Source: Dehalococcoidia bacterium (GTDB lineage Bacteria; Chloroflexota; Dehalococcoidia; UBA2247; RBG-13-53-26). From it: a DNA stretch of 54,842 nucleotides. A model generated the notes under the pieces. It saw nothing but the letters and a program-made list of their open reading frames with translations. It did no database searches and was not told where the DNA came from. Position numbers and translations under genes: made by a program. Of the stretch, positions 44,798-52,854 are shown piece after piece. Positions within the stretch are counted from its first letter, which is position 1; each line of letters opens with the position of its first letter. Location: positions 1-54,842 of the forward strand of contig JAUCPZ010000148.1 of NCBI GenBank assembly GCA_030372995.1, read 5' to 3'.

Positions 44798-44858
44798 GGT
44801 CCGCAGCCGCCAACCCAGATCACAGCGTCGCCCTATTCTGTCACGAAGGGAGAGACTG

Positions 44859-45554
44859 ATGAACACGAAGGCGCTGCACCGCATCACCTACGGCCTCTAC
44901 GTCATCTGTTCGCGAAAGGGAGACAAGATCAACGGCCAGATCGCCAACACGGTGATCCAGACTTCCTCGGAGCCCCCCACAATCTCGGTGTGCATCAACA
45001 AAGGGAACCTGACGCATGAGTTTATCAAGGAGAGCGGGGTGTTCACCGTCTCCATCCTGGCCAAGGACACCCCCCTGAATTTCATCGGCCAGTTCGGCTT
45101 CAAGTCTGGGAGAGATATCAACAAGTTCGATGGCGTCAGCTACAAGCTGGGCGAGACCAAGGCACCGATCGTCCTGGACCATTCGCTGGCCTATCTGGAA
45201 GCGAAGGTGATCCGCGAGATGGACGTCGGCACTCACACCGACTTTCTGGGCGAACTGGTTGGCGCTGACATCCTCAAGGAAGGCGAGCCGATGACGTATG
45301 CCTATTACCTGGACGTCAAGCGCGGGACTACGCCCAAGTCTGCTCCCTCCTACGTTGACGACAAGAAGAAGGAGGCCCCCAAGATGAAGATGGCGAAATA
45401 CGAGTGCACCGCCTGCGGCTACATATATGACCCGGAGAAGGGGGATCCGGAGAGTGGTGTCGCACCGGGGACCCCCTTCGAGAAACTGCCTGACGATTGG
45501 GTCTGCCCAGTCTGCGGGGCAGCGAAGAGCGAATTCCAGAAGATCGAGGGCTGA
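44859..45554 (+). CDS. Flavin reductase-rubredoxin fusion (high-molecular-weight rubredoxin, Hrb type)
   Basis: A 231-residue electron carrier. Residues about 1-165 are a flavin-reductase-like FMN domain ([58 protein letters not shown]). Residues about 178-231 are a rubredoxin with the Fe ligands [15 protein letters not shown] and [13 protein letters not shown], joined by a charged linker [10 protein letters not shown]. In Moorella and other anaerobes this protein moves electrons from NAD(P)H to flavodiiron proteins and rubrerythrins to reduce O2 or peroxide. The ATG has GAAGGGAGAGA just upstream. It closes the plus-strand stress and Fe-S series that begins with the rubrerythrin-like gene, a likely partner. 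Confidence 0.94.
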   Translation: MNTKALHRITYGLYVICSRKGDKINGQIANTVIQTSSEPPTISVCINKGNLTHEFIKESGVFTVSILAKDTPLNFIGQFGFKSGRDINKFDGVSYKLGETKAPIVLDHSLAYLEAKVIREMDVGTHTDFLGELVGADILKEGEPMTYAYYLDVKRGTTPKSAPSYVDDKKKEAPKMKMAKYECTACGYIYDPEKGDPESGVAPGTPFEKLPDDWVCPVCGAAKSEFQKIEG

Positions 45555-45587
45555 CCGTGTCTGTCAAGTCTGAGGGCAACGCCGGCG

Positions 45588-47963
45588 CTAGGTGCGCGTG
45601 GCGGCGAGTTCGATCTTGAACCCGCGCTCGTTGAGTACCTTCTTGCAGGCGCGCACGACGTCTGGGTCATAGAGAGTGCCATTGCCCCGTTCCAGTTCAG
45701 CCAGAGCCTCATCTATCCCCCGCGCGGGGCGATAGGGACGGTGGGTGCACATGGCCTCCACAACGTCAGCCACGGCCAGGATCCTCGCTTCCAGGAGGAT
45801 GTCTTCCCCCTTTAGTCCATCCGGATAGCCGGAGCCGTCCATCCTCTCATGGTGCTGGACCACCATGCGGGCAATCGGCCAGTCGAACTCGATGTTCTTC
45901 AGAATGTCGAAGGCCACTTTGGGGTGATCCTTGATCATGGCCATCTCTATCTTCGACAGGTTGCCGGGCTTGGTGAGGATCTCCGTGGGCACGGTAACCT
46001 TGCCGATGTCATGGAGCAGCGCAGCCACGCGTATCCCGTCTATCTGCCAGGACGTAAGCCCCATCTCCTTCCCTATGGTGCAGGCGAACTGCGCCACCCG
46101 CTTCTGGTGAGCCGCTACATAGGGATCTTTACTCTCCACGGTGCGGCAGATGGCCTGTATAGCGCCCTCCATGCTCTTCTCCACTTTCTTCATGCTGTTT
46201 TCCAGCTCCCTTTCGAGCTGTATGGGGTAGGTGCTGACCTCCTCGACGGTGGAGAGTGACACATTGCTGGGGACGTTGTCATTGAAGACGGCGTCCATGG
46301 CACGGCTGATAGTAGTTGTGCGCCGCATATGCCTGCGCCTGCGGAGAAGGACCACTATCAGGAAGAAAAGCGCGACGGCTGCCGCGGCAACGATCCAGCC
46401 TATCAGAGCTCGATTGAACCCAGCCGCAGCGCCGACTGTCAGATCGAGTGCCACAGAGCTGCTGCCAGCGAAGTTGGCATCGCCGCTGTAGACGGCAGTG
46501 ATCGAATGGCCTCCGACAGCAAGGGTTGAAATGGTCAAGGTTGCCACACCGTCGACCACCGCACTGGTCCCCAACACGGTGTCCCCGTCCATGAAAGTAA
46601 CGGTTCCGGTGGCGCCGGTGCCGGTGACCGTAGCGGTGAGTGTGATCGCACGTCCCTTCGCTGATTTATCCTCGGATGAGGTCAGGCCCAGGCCGATACT
46701 GGCCTTTTCCACCGTAAGAGATCCATTGACGTACCTGATGTCGTAGTTGCTCAGTCCGGTTCCCACGGCTCCACTGGGTACTATGGCATAGGGGCTGCCA
46801 TCCACCGGCGCGCCGATCGCAGCCCCGACGCAGGTGAGAGTCACACCGTTGACAACATCGCCATTCACGAGGCCATCCACGGTAAATTCGACCCCGGCGA
46901 AGGCGACGGCGGTGCCGAAGGGCTTGCTGAGGCTGTTGGCAGTGATGATCAGAGGCTTTGGGTTCACCGTCAGATACCCGTTGACGTAAGAGATGTCGTA
47001 GTTGGTCAGGCCCGTACCTTTGGCCGAGCTCGGTACGATCGCATAGGGGCTGCCACCGACGATGGCGTTTCGTCCGGCTCCAGCACTGGCCAACGCTACG
47101 CTGGTGACTGTGTCTCCGTTGACCAAGCCATCAACCGTGAACTCAGTCCCAGCAAAGGTCACCTCATCGCCATAGGTCTTGCTCCCGTCTTTGGCAGTTA
47201 TGGTGAGAGCAGCCTTGCTCACATTGATGGTGACGTCGCAGGAGGCGCTGCTGTAGTTCGTGGAATCGGCGGGAGTGAAATCCACGTGTAAGGTCTGGCC
47301 TTCACCTGCTGAGAGCACGGCCCCGACGCCCGGAGTGTAGATGAACGTCCCGGGAACCGAAGCAGTAGCGCACAGTTGAGTGCTGGTCAGGGCGGTCCCG
47401 TAAACGATGTCGGCTGGGTCGGCCCATGTGATAATGGGCACAAGCTTGTTGATCGTGAGGACCTGGGCATTAGAGGTGCCGCCGCCCGGGGGTGGGGTGA
47501 ACACAGTGACATTTCTGGTTCCGGCCGTCGTGAGGTCGCTGGCTGGGATCGTGGCTGTCAGCCGCGTTGAACTTACGAAAGTCGTCGTCCTGTTGTCGCC
47601 GTCAATCTGCACCACCGATACGCCGCTGACGAAGTTCGCCCCATCGACTGTGAGAGTGAAAGCACCGTCTCCGATGGTCTTAGCCTTTGGCGTGATACTG
47701 CTGGTAACTGGCAAAGGGTAGGCGTTGGCAGGATTGAGGGTGATGAATGAGACGGATGCCAAGTTGGCCCCTGACCAGGTTACCGCCGGATTGGTGCTGC
47801 CGGCCGCGGCGAAAGCCTTGGCTGCCACGCCGTAATTCGGATCCTGCGCGTTGTCTACATCACTCAGTTCAGTATAGCCTTCATCATCACTGGTACGGGT
47901 TCTTATAGCAGCTCCAACCGTATATGGCATAGCCACCCGCATTGACAGCGAGAGGGCCGCCAA
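45588..47963 (-). CDS. HD-GYP phosphodiesterase with extracellular Ig-like/MBG domains (3' part of a frameshifted gene)
   Basis: The 3' and larger part of a gene whose 5' part is in another frame at 47887-48507; the Met at 47963 is not a natural start. Outside the membrane are an IPT-like domain (SITPKAKTIGDGAFTLTVDG), an MBG-like domain, two close MBG repeats (each with EFTVDGLVNGD and GGSPYAIVPS or DGSPYAIVPS) and a bacterial Ig domain (GTVTFMDGDTVLGTS). A single membrane helix, ALIGWIVAAAAVALFFLIVVLL, precedes a basic stop (RRRRHMRR) and a coiled linker. The cytoplasmic HD-GYP domain has HQKRVAQFACTIG, LLHDIGKVTVPTEIL and HHERMDGSGYPDGL, all intact, so cyclic-di-GMP hydrolysis is expected. 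It would couple a surface-contact signal to c-di-GMP turnover. Confidence 0.85.
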   Translation of the reverse strand: MAALSLSMRVAMPYTVGAAIRTRTSDDEGYTELSDVDNAQDPNYGVAAKAFAAAGSTNPAVTWSGANLASVSFITLNPANAYPLPVTSSITPKAKTIGDGAFTLTVDGANFVSGVSVVQIDGDNRTTTFVSSTRLTATIPASDLTTAGTRNVTVFTPPPGGGTSNAQVLTINKLVPIITWADPADIVYGTALTSTQLCATASVPGTFIYTPGVGAVLSAGEGQTLHVDFTPADSTNYSSASCDVTINVSKAALTITAKDGSKTYGDEVTFAGTEFTVDGLVNGDTVTSVALASAGAGRNAIVGGSPYAIVPSSAKGTGLTNYDISYVNGYLTVNPKPLIITANSLSKPFGTAVAFAGVEFTVDGLVNGDVVNGVTLTCVGAAIGAPVDGSPYAIVPSGAVGTGLSNYDIRYVNGSLTVEKASIGLGLTSSEDKSAKGRAITLTATVTGTGATGTVTFMDGDTVLGTSAVVDGVATLTISTLAVGGHSITAVYSGDANFAGSSSVALDLTVGAAAGFNRALIGWIVAAAAVALFFLIVVLLRRRRHMRRTTTISRAMDAVFNDNVPSNVSLSTVEEVSTYPIQLERELENSMKKVEKSMEGAIQAICRTVESKDPYVAAHQKRVAQFACTIGKEMGLTSWQIDGIRVAALLHDIGKVTVPTEILTKPGNLSKIEMAMIKDHPKVAFDILKNIEFDWPIARMVVQHHERMDGSGYPDGLKGEDILLEARILAVADVVEAMCTHRPYRPARGIDEALAELERGNGTLYDPDVVRACKKVLNERGFKIELAATRT

Positions 47964-48507
47964 TTGTCACTCCGTTTGTGTTGAACACATACGTTCCACC
48001 CGAGGCGTTCACCGGCAGGGTTTGATCAACGCAGCAGTAGCTAGCGATGTAAGCCCGGACTTCAGTATGAGTCCCGGAAACCGTGACCGTCACAGTGTTG
48101 CCGGCGCGGCTCGAGATGTCGGTCTCTCTCAGGTAGCCAATCCAAGTTTGACGTCTGGCGGTGTTCTGAAGGAAGGCCTGAGTCAGAGTCTTGCCGCCGT
48201 AGGCGGCGCTGAACGTCTGCCCGTTGGAACCTCCTGAGTCATAGCTGCAGACCAGGACCAGCAGCAATCGATCTATGCCCTCAGAAATGGCGAAATCGTA
48301 GTCTGCTGGATTCCCCGTTGTCCCTGTCATTTGGGGGGTCGCCGGCCATGGGTCCAGAGGGGTTACCGCTCCCAGAGCGAGAGCCGGCCTGGGCACGGCA
48401 GTGTTGGCCACCGCTACCAGCAACAGAGCCAGCAAGAAGGCCAGGCCAGCCGCCATGGCGCACACGGCCCTCCATGTCCTGCCCGTCACTGCGCGTGCCG
48501 ACAACAT
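47887..48507 (-). CDS. 5' part of the frameshifted HD-GYP sensor gene
   Basis: This encodes the N-terminal part of the same sensor. From ATG 48507 it has a membrane anchor or signal (RTWRAVCAMAAGLAFLLALL, VAVANTAVPRPALA) and then a secreted domain with LLLVLVCSYDSGGSNGQTFS, QTWIGYLRETDISSRAGNTV and ASYCCVDQTLPVNASGGTYV. It reads GGYAIYGWSCYKNPYQ and stops at 47887, while the continuation RTRTSDDEGYTELSDVDNAQ is in a different frame from about 47905 on. A single-base indel in roughly 47885-47915 would join the two into one protein of about 970 residues. It may be a sequencing or assembly error or a real mutation. Confidence 0.7.
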   Translation of the reverse strand: MLSARAVTGRTWRAVCAMAAGLAFLLALLLVAVANTAVPRPALALGAVTPLDPWPATPQMTGTTGNPADYDFAISEGIDRLLLVLVCSYDSGGSNGQTFSAAYGGKTLTQAFLQNTARRQTWIGYLRETDISSRAGNTVTVTVSGTHTEVRAYIASYCCVDQTLPVNASGGTYVFNTNGVTIGGPLAVNAGGYAIYGWSCYKNPYQ

Positions 48508-48799
48508 AATCTCACTCTTCCGCCAGCAGAAGGCAGAAGAAGCGCTGACATTACCGCGAAACCACCTGTCAGACCGCCTGAGGGCGTGGAATACGGCCCA
48601 GCGTTCCCTCCCACAGACTCCCACAAACGGATATCTGCCCGACTGAACGGGCAATGAGATGATACCTACGCCAAGTCACAAGAGTGTCTCATTTTGTGGC
48701 CGTCATCGCACGTTGTATTCTCAACACATCATCAGAAGGGTGAATCCGGTGTGGTGGGATGGTCCGGCCCGTATGTGATGGATCAGGCCAGGCCAGAAT

Positions 48800-49606
48800 T
48801 TAGCGGGATTCCACGGCCACTCTGAAACGGGCCACTTGAGGAGACTTGAGCAGTTCCCATCTGCCCCTGACGCCGCTCGTCAGTGCGCCGATCTCAATGT
48901 GGAGCATGGCGATGCCGCAGTCGAGGCGCTTGGAGACAACCATGGTGGGATTCAGGATGCTGTCCGCGGAGATGGTTATGGTGTCCCTGTCAACGCGGAA
49001 CCGCCACGGCTGGCGATTCATGGCCGAGGGGGCCAGCCTGGCTGCTTCCAGTGCCGCCCTCACCCAACCAGGCCATTGAGTCTCCCCCAGTCCACTGACC
49101 AACTCGCTCAAAGGGCGTCGTTGCCAGTTCCGGCCAAATCGGCTCATCGCTCTCTCCTTCAGCGAAGAGCCCTCCTTTGGATAGCCAAGGGGCGTCACCG
49201 CCAGGACACGCTCGTTTGGTGCTACGCTGGCTATGGCCGCAGCTCTTCTCGGAGAAAAGAAGCCCCCTACCCAGCAGGTGGCCAAGCCCAGTGCTGTCGC
49301 CTCAAGGATGATGCCTTCCCCGGTATAGCCGACCGCCTCTTGAACGTCGGGACTCCTCATGTCACCCACAAAAGCCACCAGCGCAGGAGCACCGCTGACT
49401 TTGCCATAGCCGCCGGGGATCCCCCTGAATATGTCTTCGGTGGGATCCGCTACCAGCACGGAGCGCGCCGATGCAAAGGGCCGGAACTCGGCACAGACAC
49501 GGCGCATCGCCTCCAAGTCTGCCGTTTCCACTGCTCTTGCAGCGTAGTCGCGAATCGAGCGGCGTCTCGGTATCGCATCGTGCCATGCAGAGAAGGGAAT
49601 GTCCAC
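48800..49606 (-). CDS. Nitroreductase-fold protein (TM nitroreductase type)
   Basis: A 268-residue FMN-binding nitroreductase-like protein of the double-length form in which both lobes are on one chain. RRRSIRDYAARAVETADLEAM is the FMN phosphate-binding start. VGYTGEGIILEATALGLATCWVGGFFS is the central helix (quoted in shorter form: GIILEATALGLATCWVGG). APNERVLAVTPLGYPKE follows. The C-terminal half contains AARLAPSAMNRQPWRFRVD, a second FMN-contact-like motif, and LDCGIAMLHIEIGALTSG. The substrate is unknown. The start is GTG with AAGGAGACGGTGA upstream. It is the second gene after the DUF6125-like gene on the same strand, 80 bases apart. Confidence 0.88.
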   Translation of the reverse strand: MDIPFSAWHDAIPRRRSIRDYAARAVETADLEAMRRVCAEFRPFASARSVLVADPTEDIFRGIPGGYGKVSGAPALVAFVGDMRSPDVQEAVGYTGEGIILEATALGLATCWVGGFFSPRRAAAIASVAPNERVLAVTPLGYPKEGSSLKERAMSRFGRNWQRRPLSELVSGLGETQWPGWVRAALEAARLAPSAMNRQPWRFRVDRDTITISADSILNPTMVVSKRLDCGIAMLHIEIGALTSGVRGRWELLKSPQVARFRVAVESR

Positions 49607-49686
49607 TCACCGTCTCCTTCTAGCCCCGCACCGATCATATCGGTCGTTGACCGCAGGGGGCGGCCCACAAACACAACAGCAGGTGC

Positions 49687-50166
49687 TCATCTGCTGAACT
49701 CCAGCACACAGCGCTCGGACCCGGAGCAGATCTCAGACTCTCTTCGGAACCGGATTGCCTGGCCAAACTCGGCGGCCCAGACAGTGTACTCGGTCCGGCA
49801 GATCCGCGTCCCAACCTTTCCCGAGAGGGCTTCTCTCCCCGATTTCACCATGGCGTCGTGCCACGGGCAGCGGCTGATGCTCACCCTGAAGCCGTCGCTA
49901 AGAGTCTCGATGTCGAATCGGAAACCCTCTATGGCAAGCTTGGTCGTGAAGCACTCGCGCAGCGCTTCCAGCCCGAAGGTCAGCCCGGTCATCTCTTTCA
50001 GCATTCGCGCCTGAACCTTGGGGAATACCTTCCAGACCTCATCATCGAGGTCAAGCGCCGCCTCGAAGCCATGCTTGTCCTCCGCCTTCACGAACCAGAG
50101 GCCGTCGACAGCGGTGTAGCTGCGGCGGAAGAAATCGGCGATCTGCCTGTCACTCAGTTCGGCCAT
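49687..50166 (-). CDS. Conserved protein, DUF6125 / L-2-amino-thiazoline-4-carboxylate hydrolase-like
   Basis: A 159-residue soluble protein. The N-terminal helix ELSDRQIADFFRRSYTAVDGLWF and the middle FEAALDLDDEVWKVFPKVQARML (here shortened) resemble the DUF6125 group. The C-terminal half has a conserved-looking cysteine/histidine set: SRCPWHDAMVKSGRE, TRICRTEYTVWAAEFG and SEICSGSERCVLEF. Related ATC-hydrolase-like proteins carry similar Cys and His residues that may bind metal or act in catalysis. I rely on motif memory only, so the family name is tentative. The ATG is preceded by AAGGAGG. It diverges from the signal peptidase gene and heads a short minus-strand pair with the nitroreductase. 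Confidence 0.72.
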   Translation of the reverse strand: MAELSDRQIADFFRRSYTAVDGLWFVKAEDKHGFEAALDLDDEVWKVFPKVQARMLKEMTGLTFGLEALRECFTTKLAIEGFRFDIETLSDGFRVSISRCPWHDAMVKSGREALSGKVGTRICRTEYTVWAAEFGQAIRFRRESEICSGSERCVLEFSR

Positions 50167-50210
50167 GTCCGGCCTCCTTGCGGCCGCCGTGCTCTGGCGT
50201 CATTTCGACT

Positions 50211-50238
50211 TCAGTATAGCAGACAAATCGGCTATAAT
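50211..50238 (+). promoter_or_regulatory. Promoter upstream of signal peptidase I
   Basis: TTCAGT, a 16-base spacer, then a perfect TATAAT at 50233-50238, 27 bases before the ATG. The -35 is weak. Confidence 0.5.
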
Positions 50239-50265
50239 CGTCTATCTGTTGCCCGTACTCTGATT

Positions 50266-50904
50266 ATGAAGATAAACCTGCGCGAAGTTGTCATTGCCAT
50301 CCTGATCTTCGTGGTGGTCTTTGCCGCCGTTCAGATCAGCATCGGTTCGTACAAGGTGGAGATGAACAGCATGGATCCCACCTTCAAGCCCAAGGACTGC
50401 ATCATGGTGGACAAGCTCACCTACCGGTTCCGGGGGCCGCATCGGGGCGAGGTGGTGATACTCTGGCCCCCCAAGGACAAAGTGTACACGAACAACCCTT
50501 ACATCAAGCGGGTCATCGGGCTGCCCGGAGAGACCATCGAGATCAGGGATGGCCAGATATACATCAAGGGGAAGAACAGCTCCGAGTTCCGCAAGTTGGA
50601 GGAGGAACTACCGGGCGTTTCCGAGACCCCGAAATGCCGGACTGACGGCCGGTGGGAGATCCCGAAGGGACACTACTTTGTGCTGGGCGACAACCGCGAC
50701 GAGAGTTCAGACTCCACGAGTTGGGGAACCGTCCCGAGAGAGAACTTCATCGGCAAGACGTGGCTGCGCTACTGGCCGATGTCGCGGTTCGGCTTGACGC
50801 CGCACTACTCCTTCGAGCTGGTGGCTAGTGCCGGGTCTGCTCCAGCCAGACTGGGTGCCTTGGCAGCAGCGAGCTCGCCAGTCCTTTCTGCCCTGACCTC
50901 CTAG
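50266..50904 (+). CDS. lepB: Signal peptidase I
   Basis: A 212-residue type I signal peptidase that removes Sec and Tat signal peptides outside the cytoplasmic membrane. One N-terminal membrane helix (VVIAILIFVVVFAAVQISI) is followed by the catalytic serine in MNSMDPTFKPKD, the general-base lysine in YIKRVIGLPGETIEI and the conserved GDNRDESSDSTSWG box. The C-terminal 35 residues (ASAGSAPARLGALAAASSPV) are unrelated to the family. The ATG start fits the helix. It is a single gene, and could process the giant repeat protein and other secreted proteins encoded here. Confidence 0.95.
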   Translation: MKINLREVVIAILIFVVVFAAVQISIGSYKVEMNSMDPTFKPKDCIMVDKLTYRFRGPHRGEVVILWPPKDKVYTNNPYIKRVIGLPGETIEIRDGQIYIKGKNSSEFRKLEEELPGVSETPKCRTDGRWEIPKGHYFVLGDNRDESSDSTSWGTVPRENFIGKTWLRYWPMSRFGLTPHYSFELVASAGSAPARLGALAAASSPVLSALTS

Positions 50905-50915
50905 TCGACGCATCC

Positions 50916-50933
50916 GCGCTGGGAGATCAGCGC
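50916..50933 (+). terminator. Weak hairpin after signal peptidase I
   Basis: GCGCTG and CAGCGC form a 6-bp stem around GGAGAT, 12 bases after the stop. No T-run follows, so termination is uncertain. Confidence 0.3.
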
Positions 50934-50989
50934 AGTCGTTCCGCAGGTGGCATTCCAGGACTGGCAGAAAACCCAGGAAGCGCCGCAGC

Positions 50990-51628
50990 CTACTCACGCT
51001 TTGGTTTGCGCGGGCGGACGACGCGGCGTTTCACTTGGGGCTTCTCGGGCTCCCGCGGGGGGTCACCGACGCGGACGATCCGGGCCCGGTTGATGGCCAC
51101 GAAGCTGAAGGCTGACTCGCCAGTGGGGAGAGCCGGTGTAACCGAGACACTCGTCATCGGCAGAAACATGTCTTCCACATCGAGGATGTGGGCCAGTTCC
51201 TGCCACATGGCCGCATGCATCCGGCCGACCAGTGTGTAGGGCGGTATCCAGACTTGCGTCAAGAGCGGCATCTTGACCTTCATTCCCCACTTCCTGGCTC
51301 TTTCCAGCCGGTCCATCTCTTCCTGACCTCCGTTGCGCTCAGCCACGAAGAGGATGCTGGGCTTCATGACGAAATTGTAGGCCGTGGATTCCTTCTTGCC
51401 CCTCGGCAGATGGACGCGAACGCCGGTCAGCGGCAGGAACTCGCGCCCAAGCCGATACACACTGGCAGCAAAGCCGCTGCAGAGCGAATCCAGCAGGCGC
51501 TGATCCTGGGTGCGGTAGGTCGTGCCCTCCAGCGTGCAATAGGCCGTGCAGACCACCACATTCACCTGCCTCAGCTTTGGATCGTTCAACCAGTTGCCGG
51601 CCTTCGATGCTGCAGATTCGGCTTGCAT
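50990..51628 (-). CDS. Conserved protein with two similar halves, unknown function
   Basis: A 212-residue protein that I do not recognise. Two halves share a pattern. Residues about 22-97 hold TLEGTTYRTQDQRLLDSL, then EFLPLTGVRVHLPRG, then AYNFVMKPSILFV. Residues about 122-187 hold TLVGRMHAAMWQELAHIL, then MFLPMTSVSVTPALPTG, then AFSFVAINRARIV. The common core is TL-x-G, then FLP-(L/M)-T-x-V-x-V-x-x-(P-x-G or LPTG), then FV-x-x-x-x-I. The C-terminus (190-212) is a basic Lys/Arg/Pro tail that could bind nucleic acid or membrane. The ATG has GGGAGG 6 bases upstream. It converges with signal peptidase I. Confidence 0.75.
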   Translation of the reverse strand: MQAESAASKAGNWLNDPKLRQVNVVVCTAYCTLEGTTYRTQDQRLLDSLCSGFAASVYRLGREFLPLTGVRVHLPRGKKESTAYNFVMKPSILFVAERNGGQEEMDRLERARKWGMKVKMPLLTQVWIPPYTLVGRMHAAMWQELAHILDVEDMFLPMTSVSVTPALPTGESAFSFVAINRARIVRVGDPPREPEKPQVKRRVVRPRKPKRE

Positions 51629-51857
51629 AGCAACCTCCCGAGGTGCCCAGTCCAGCCTTGGCCGCCACGACCAGCACCGGAGCGTTCTTCGCAACGCCAG
51701 ATTCTACCACAATACGGACCCACCGGGTAGGTCTATGGGAACCCCCGCTTCTCCCCGCTGATACGCTCTTGTCTGGCGGTCCCGAAGTCATGCAATGCAG
51801 ACCCATACCACAGAAGGACCGCTGGTGCGGCCTGCCTACTTCGTGCACCCCGAGCTA

Positions 51858-51886
51858 TTGACACGGCCCTAGCTCCGTGATATTGT
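51858..51886 (+). promoter_or_regulatory. Strong sigma-70-type promoter with extended -10
   Basis: A perfect TTGACA (51858-51863), a 17-base spacer, then TATTGT (51881-51886) with TG one base before it. Transcription would begin near 51893, some 190 bases upstream of the gene at 52081. Confidence 0.65.
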
Positions 51887-51912
51887 CCGAGACGACGTAC
51901 GTACCAACCCGA

Positions 51913-51934
51913 CGGCGTGCTACAAAGCACGCCG
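51913..51934 (+). ncRNA. Leader hairpin, candidate regulatory RNA element
   Basis: CGGCGTGCT and AGCACGCCG form a perfect 9-bp stem with an ACAA loop, starting about 20 bases after the predicted transcription start. I recognise no known riboswitch class in the following 150 bases, so this is a candidate only. Confidence 0.35.
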
Positions 51935-52080
51935 AGCCAAGCCTTAGTGGGGAACCTGGTCGGTATCAGGAACCGTAGCGTGAAACGAGACACAGGGACT
52001 GGCTGCCTGTAAGACAGTAGAAGGGAACCCGGCAGACTACCGGCGATACGCTGGAGCACGGAGAGGAGGCGCAGGCACCG

Positions 52081-52536
52081 ATGGGTATTGCCTATTCCGT
52101 TGACAAAGAGAGAGGCGTCAGCTACGAGGCCTGGGTAGGCACCATAACTGGCAAAGACTGGGTGGAACACGTGCGCCGACAGGTAGCGGACCCCGAGTGG
52201 CCCGCCGGGGACAGGTCGCTCACCGATCTCCAACTGTTGTCCAGCGACTCCTCTGTGGGCAAGGCAGAGGTAGACGAAGTGGTTGCTCTTTACAAAGCCC
52301 AGCCGGCGAAGCTGGCGCAGGGCAGGGCAGCCGTCGTGGCCGGCAAGGACTTCCAGTTGTCTCCTCTGTTCCGGATATTCACCTCCCGTCACGGGTTCAG
52401 ACTAATAGTGTTCAACGACATGGCCTTGGCCTGCAAGTGGCTCGGCCTAGACCTGGGTGAAGCGGAAAGATCCATCGCCCGGCTGCGCGCCAAGCTGGCC
52501 GCCGAATCGGCCCAGCAGCTCCCTCACGGATCTTGA
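52081..52536 (+). CDS. STAS/SpoIIAA-like conserved protein
   Basis: A 151-residue soluble protein. IAYSVDKERGVSYEAWVGTI, WVEHVRRQVADPEWPAGDRS and LTDLQLLSSDSSVGKAEVDEVVALY (shortened here to LTDLQLLSS) match the pattern of SpoIIAA/STAS-like proteins: an opening beta pair, a helix, a D-L strand and a following helix. RAAVVAGKDFQLSPLFRIF and FRLIVFNDMALACKWLGLDL finish the fold in the usual way for this group. The function is unknown; related proteins are often single-domain stress or signalling proteins. The ATG follows GGAGAGGAGG by about 12 bases. It is transcribed from the promoter at 51858 with a long structured leader. Confidence 0.7.
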   Translation: MGIAYSVDKERGVSYEAWVGTITGKDWVEHVRRQVADPEWPAGDRSLTDLQLLSSDSSVGKAEVDEVVALYKAQPAKLAQGRAAVVAGKDFQLSPLFRIFTSRHGFRLIVFNDMALACKWLGLDLGEAERSIARLRAKLAAESAQQLPHGS

Positions 52537-52575
52537 CCCACTTAGGCGAGCCTCTGCCCGTCACCGGCCACACTC

Positions 52576-52827
52576 TCATCCCCCGAACCATGGTTGGCAG
52601 CGGGGATAGGGGTGACCGCCAACCCCCGGCAGAGTGATTTGCCGATTGGCCGCCGTTTGGCTATCCAACCGCATAGAGTCCGGTATTCCCTGGCCCCGGG
52701 CGCTGATCTCGGCCAGGAGCGCGAGCAGTCGGTGAGCCAGATCTTCGTTCTGGCAGCACCTCCCGCAGGAAGCGAGACGCTGGAGCCGGGTATATAATGA
52801 GCGCAACTGCAGGCCAAGGAGGGACAC
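52576..52827 (-). CDS. Possible small protein, unknown
   Basis: A frame of up to 83 residues with G/C-rich third positions like its neighbours. The middle is an amphipathic helix (LYTRLQRLASCGRCCQNED, LAHRLLALLAEISARGQG) and the end is GVGGHPYPRCQPWFGG. Start codons are weak (GTG at 52827, or a TTG eight codons in) and no ribosome binding site is clear. It overlaps the presumed promoter region of the divergent LUD-domain gene. It could be a small helical protein or chance. Confidence 0.25.
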   Translation of the reverse strand: MSLLGLQLRSLYTRLQRLASCGRCCQNEDLAHRLLALLAEISARGQGIPDSMRLDSQTAANRQITLPGVGGHPYPRCQPWFGG

Positions 52828-52854
52828 GGCCTGTGCAGCAGCGAGTTCCCGGCG

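Larger units (their letters stand above)
51629..52080. other. Intergenic region with promoter and structured leader
   Basis: About 450 bases. The first 230 bases hold nothing recognised. From 51858 there is a good promoter, then about 190 bases that would be transcribed before the next start codon and contain several hairpins (51913-51934; CCTG...CAGG near 51951-51967; CTGT-AAG-ACAG near 52005-52016) and repeated GGGAAC/GGGGAAC motifs. Confidence 0.45.

Noticed and set aside
45588..47963. Treating the HD-GYP frame as a complete gene starting at 47963
   Set aside because: The Met-rich first residues are just the other frame of the upstream coding sequence; there is no signal peptide although extracellular domains follow, so the 5' part at 47887-48507 must belong to it.
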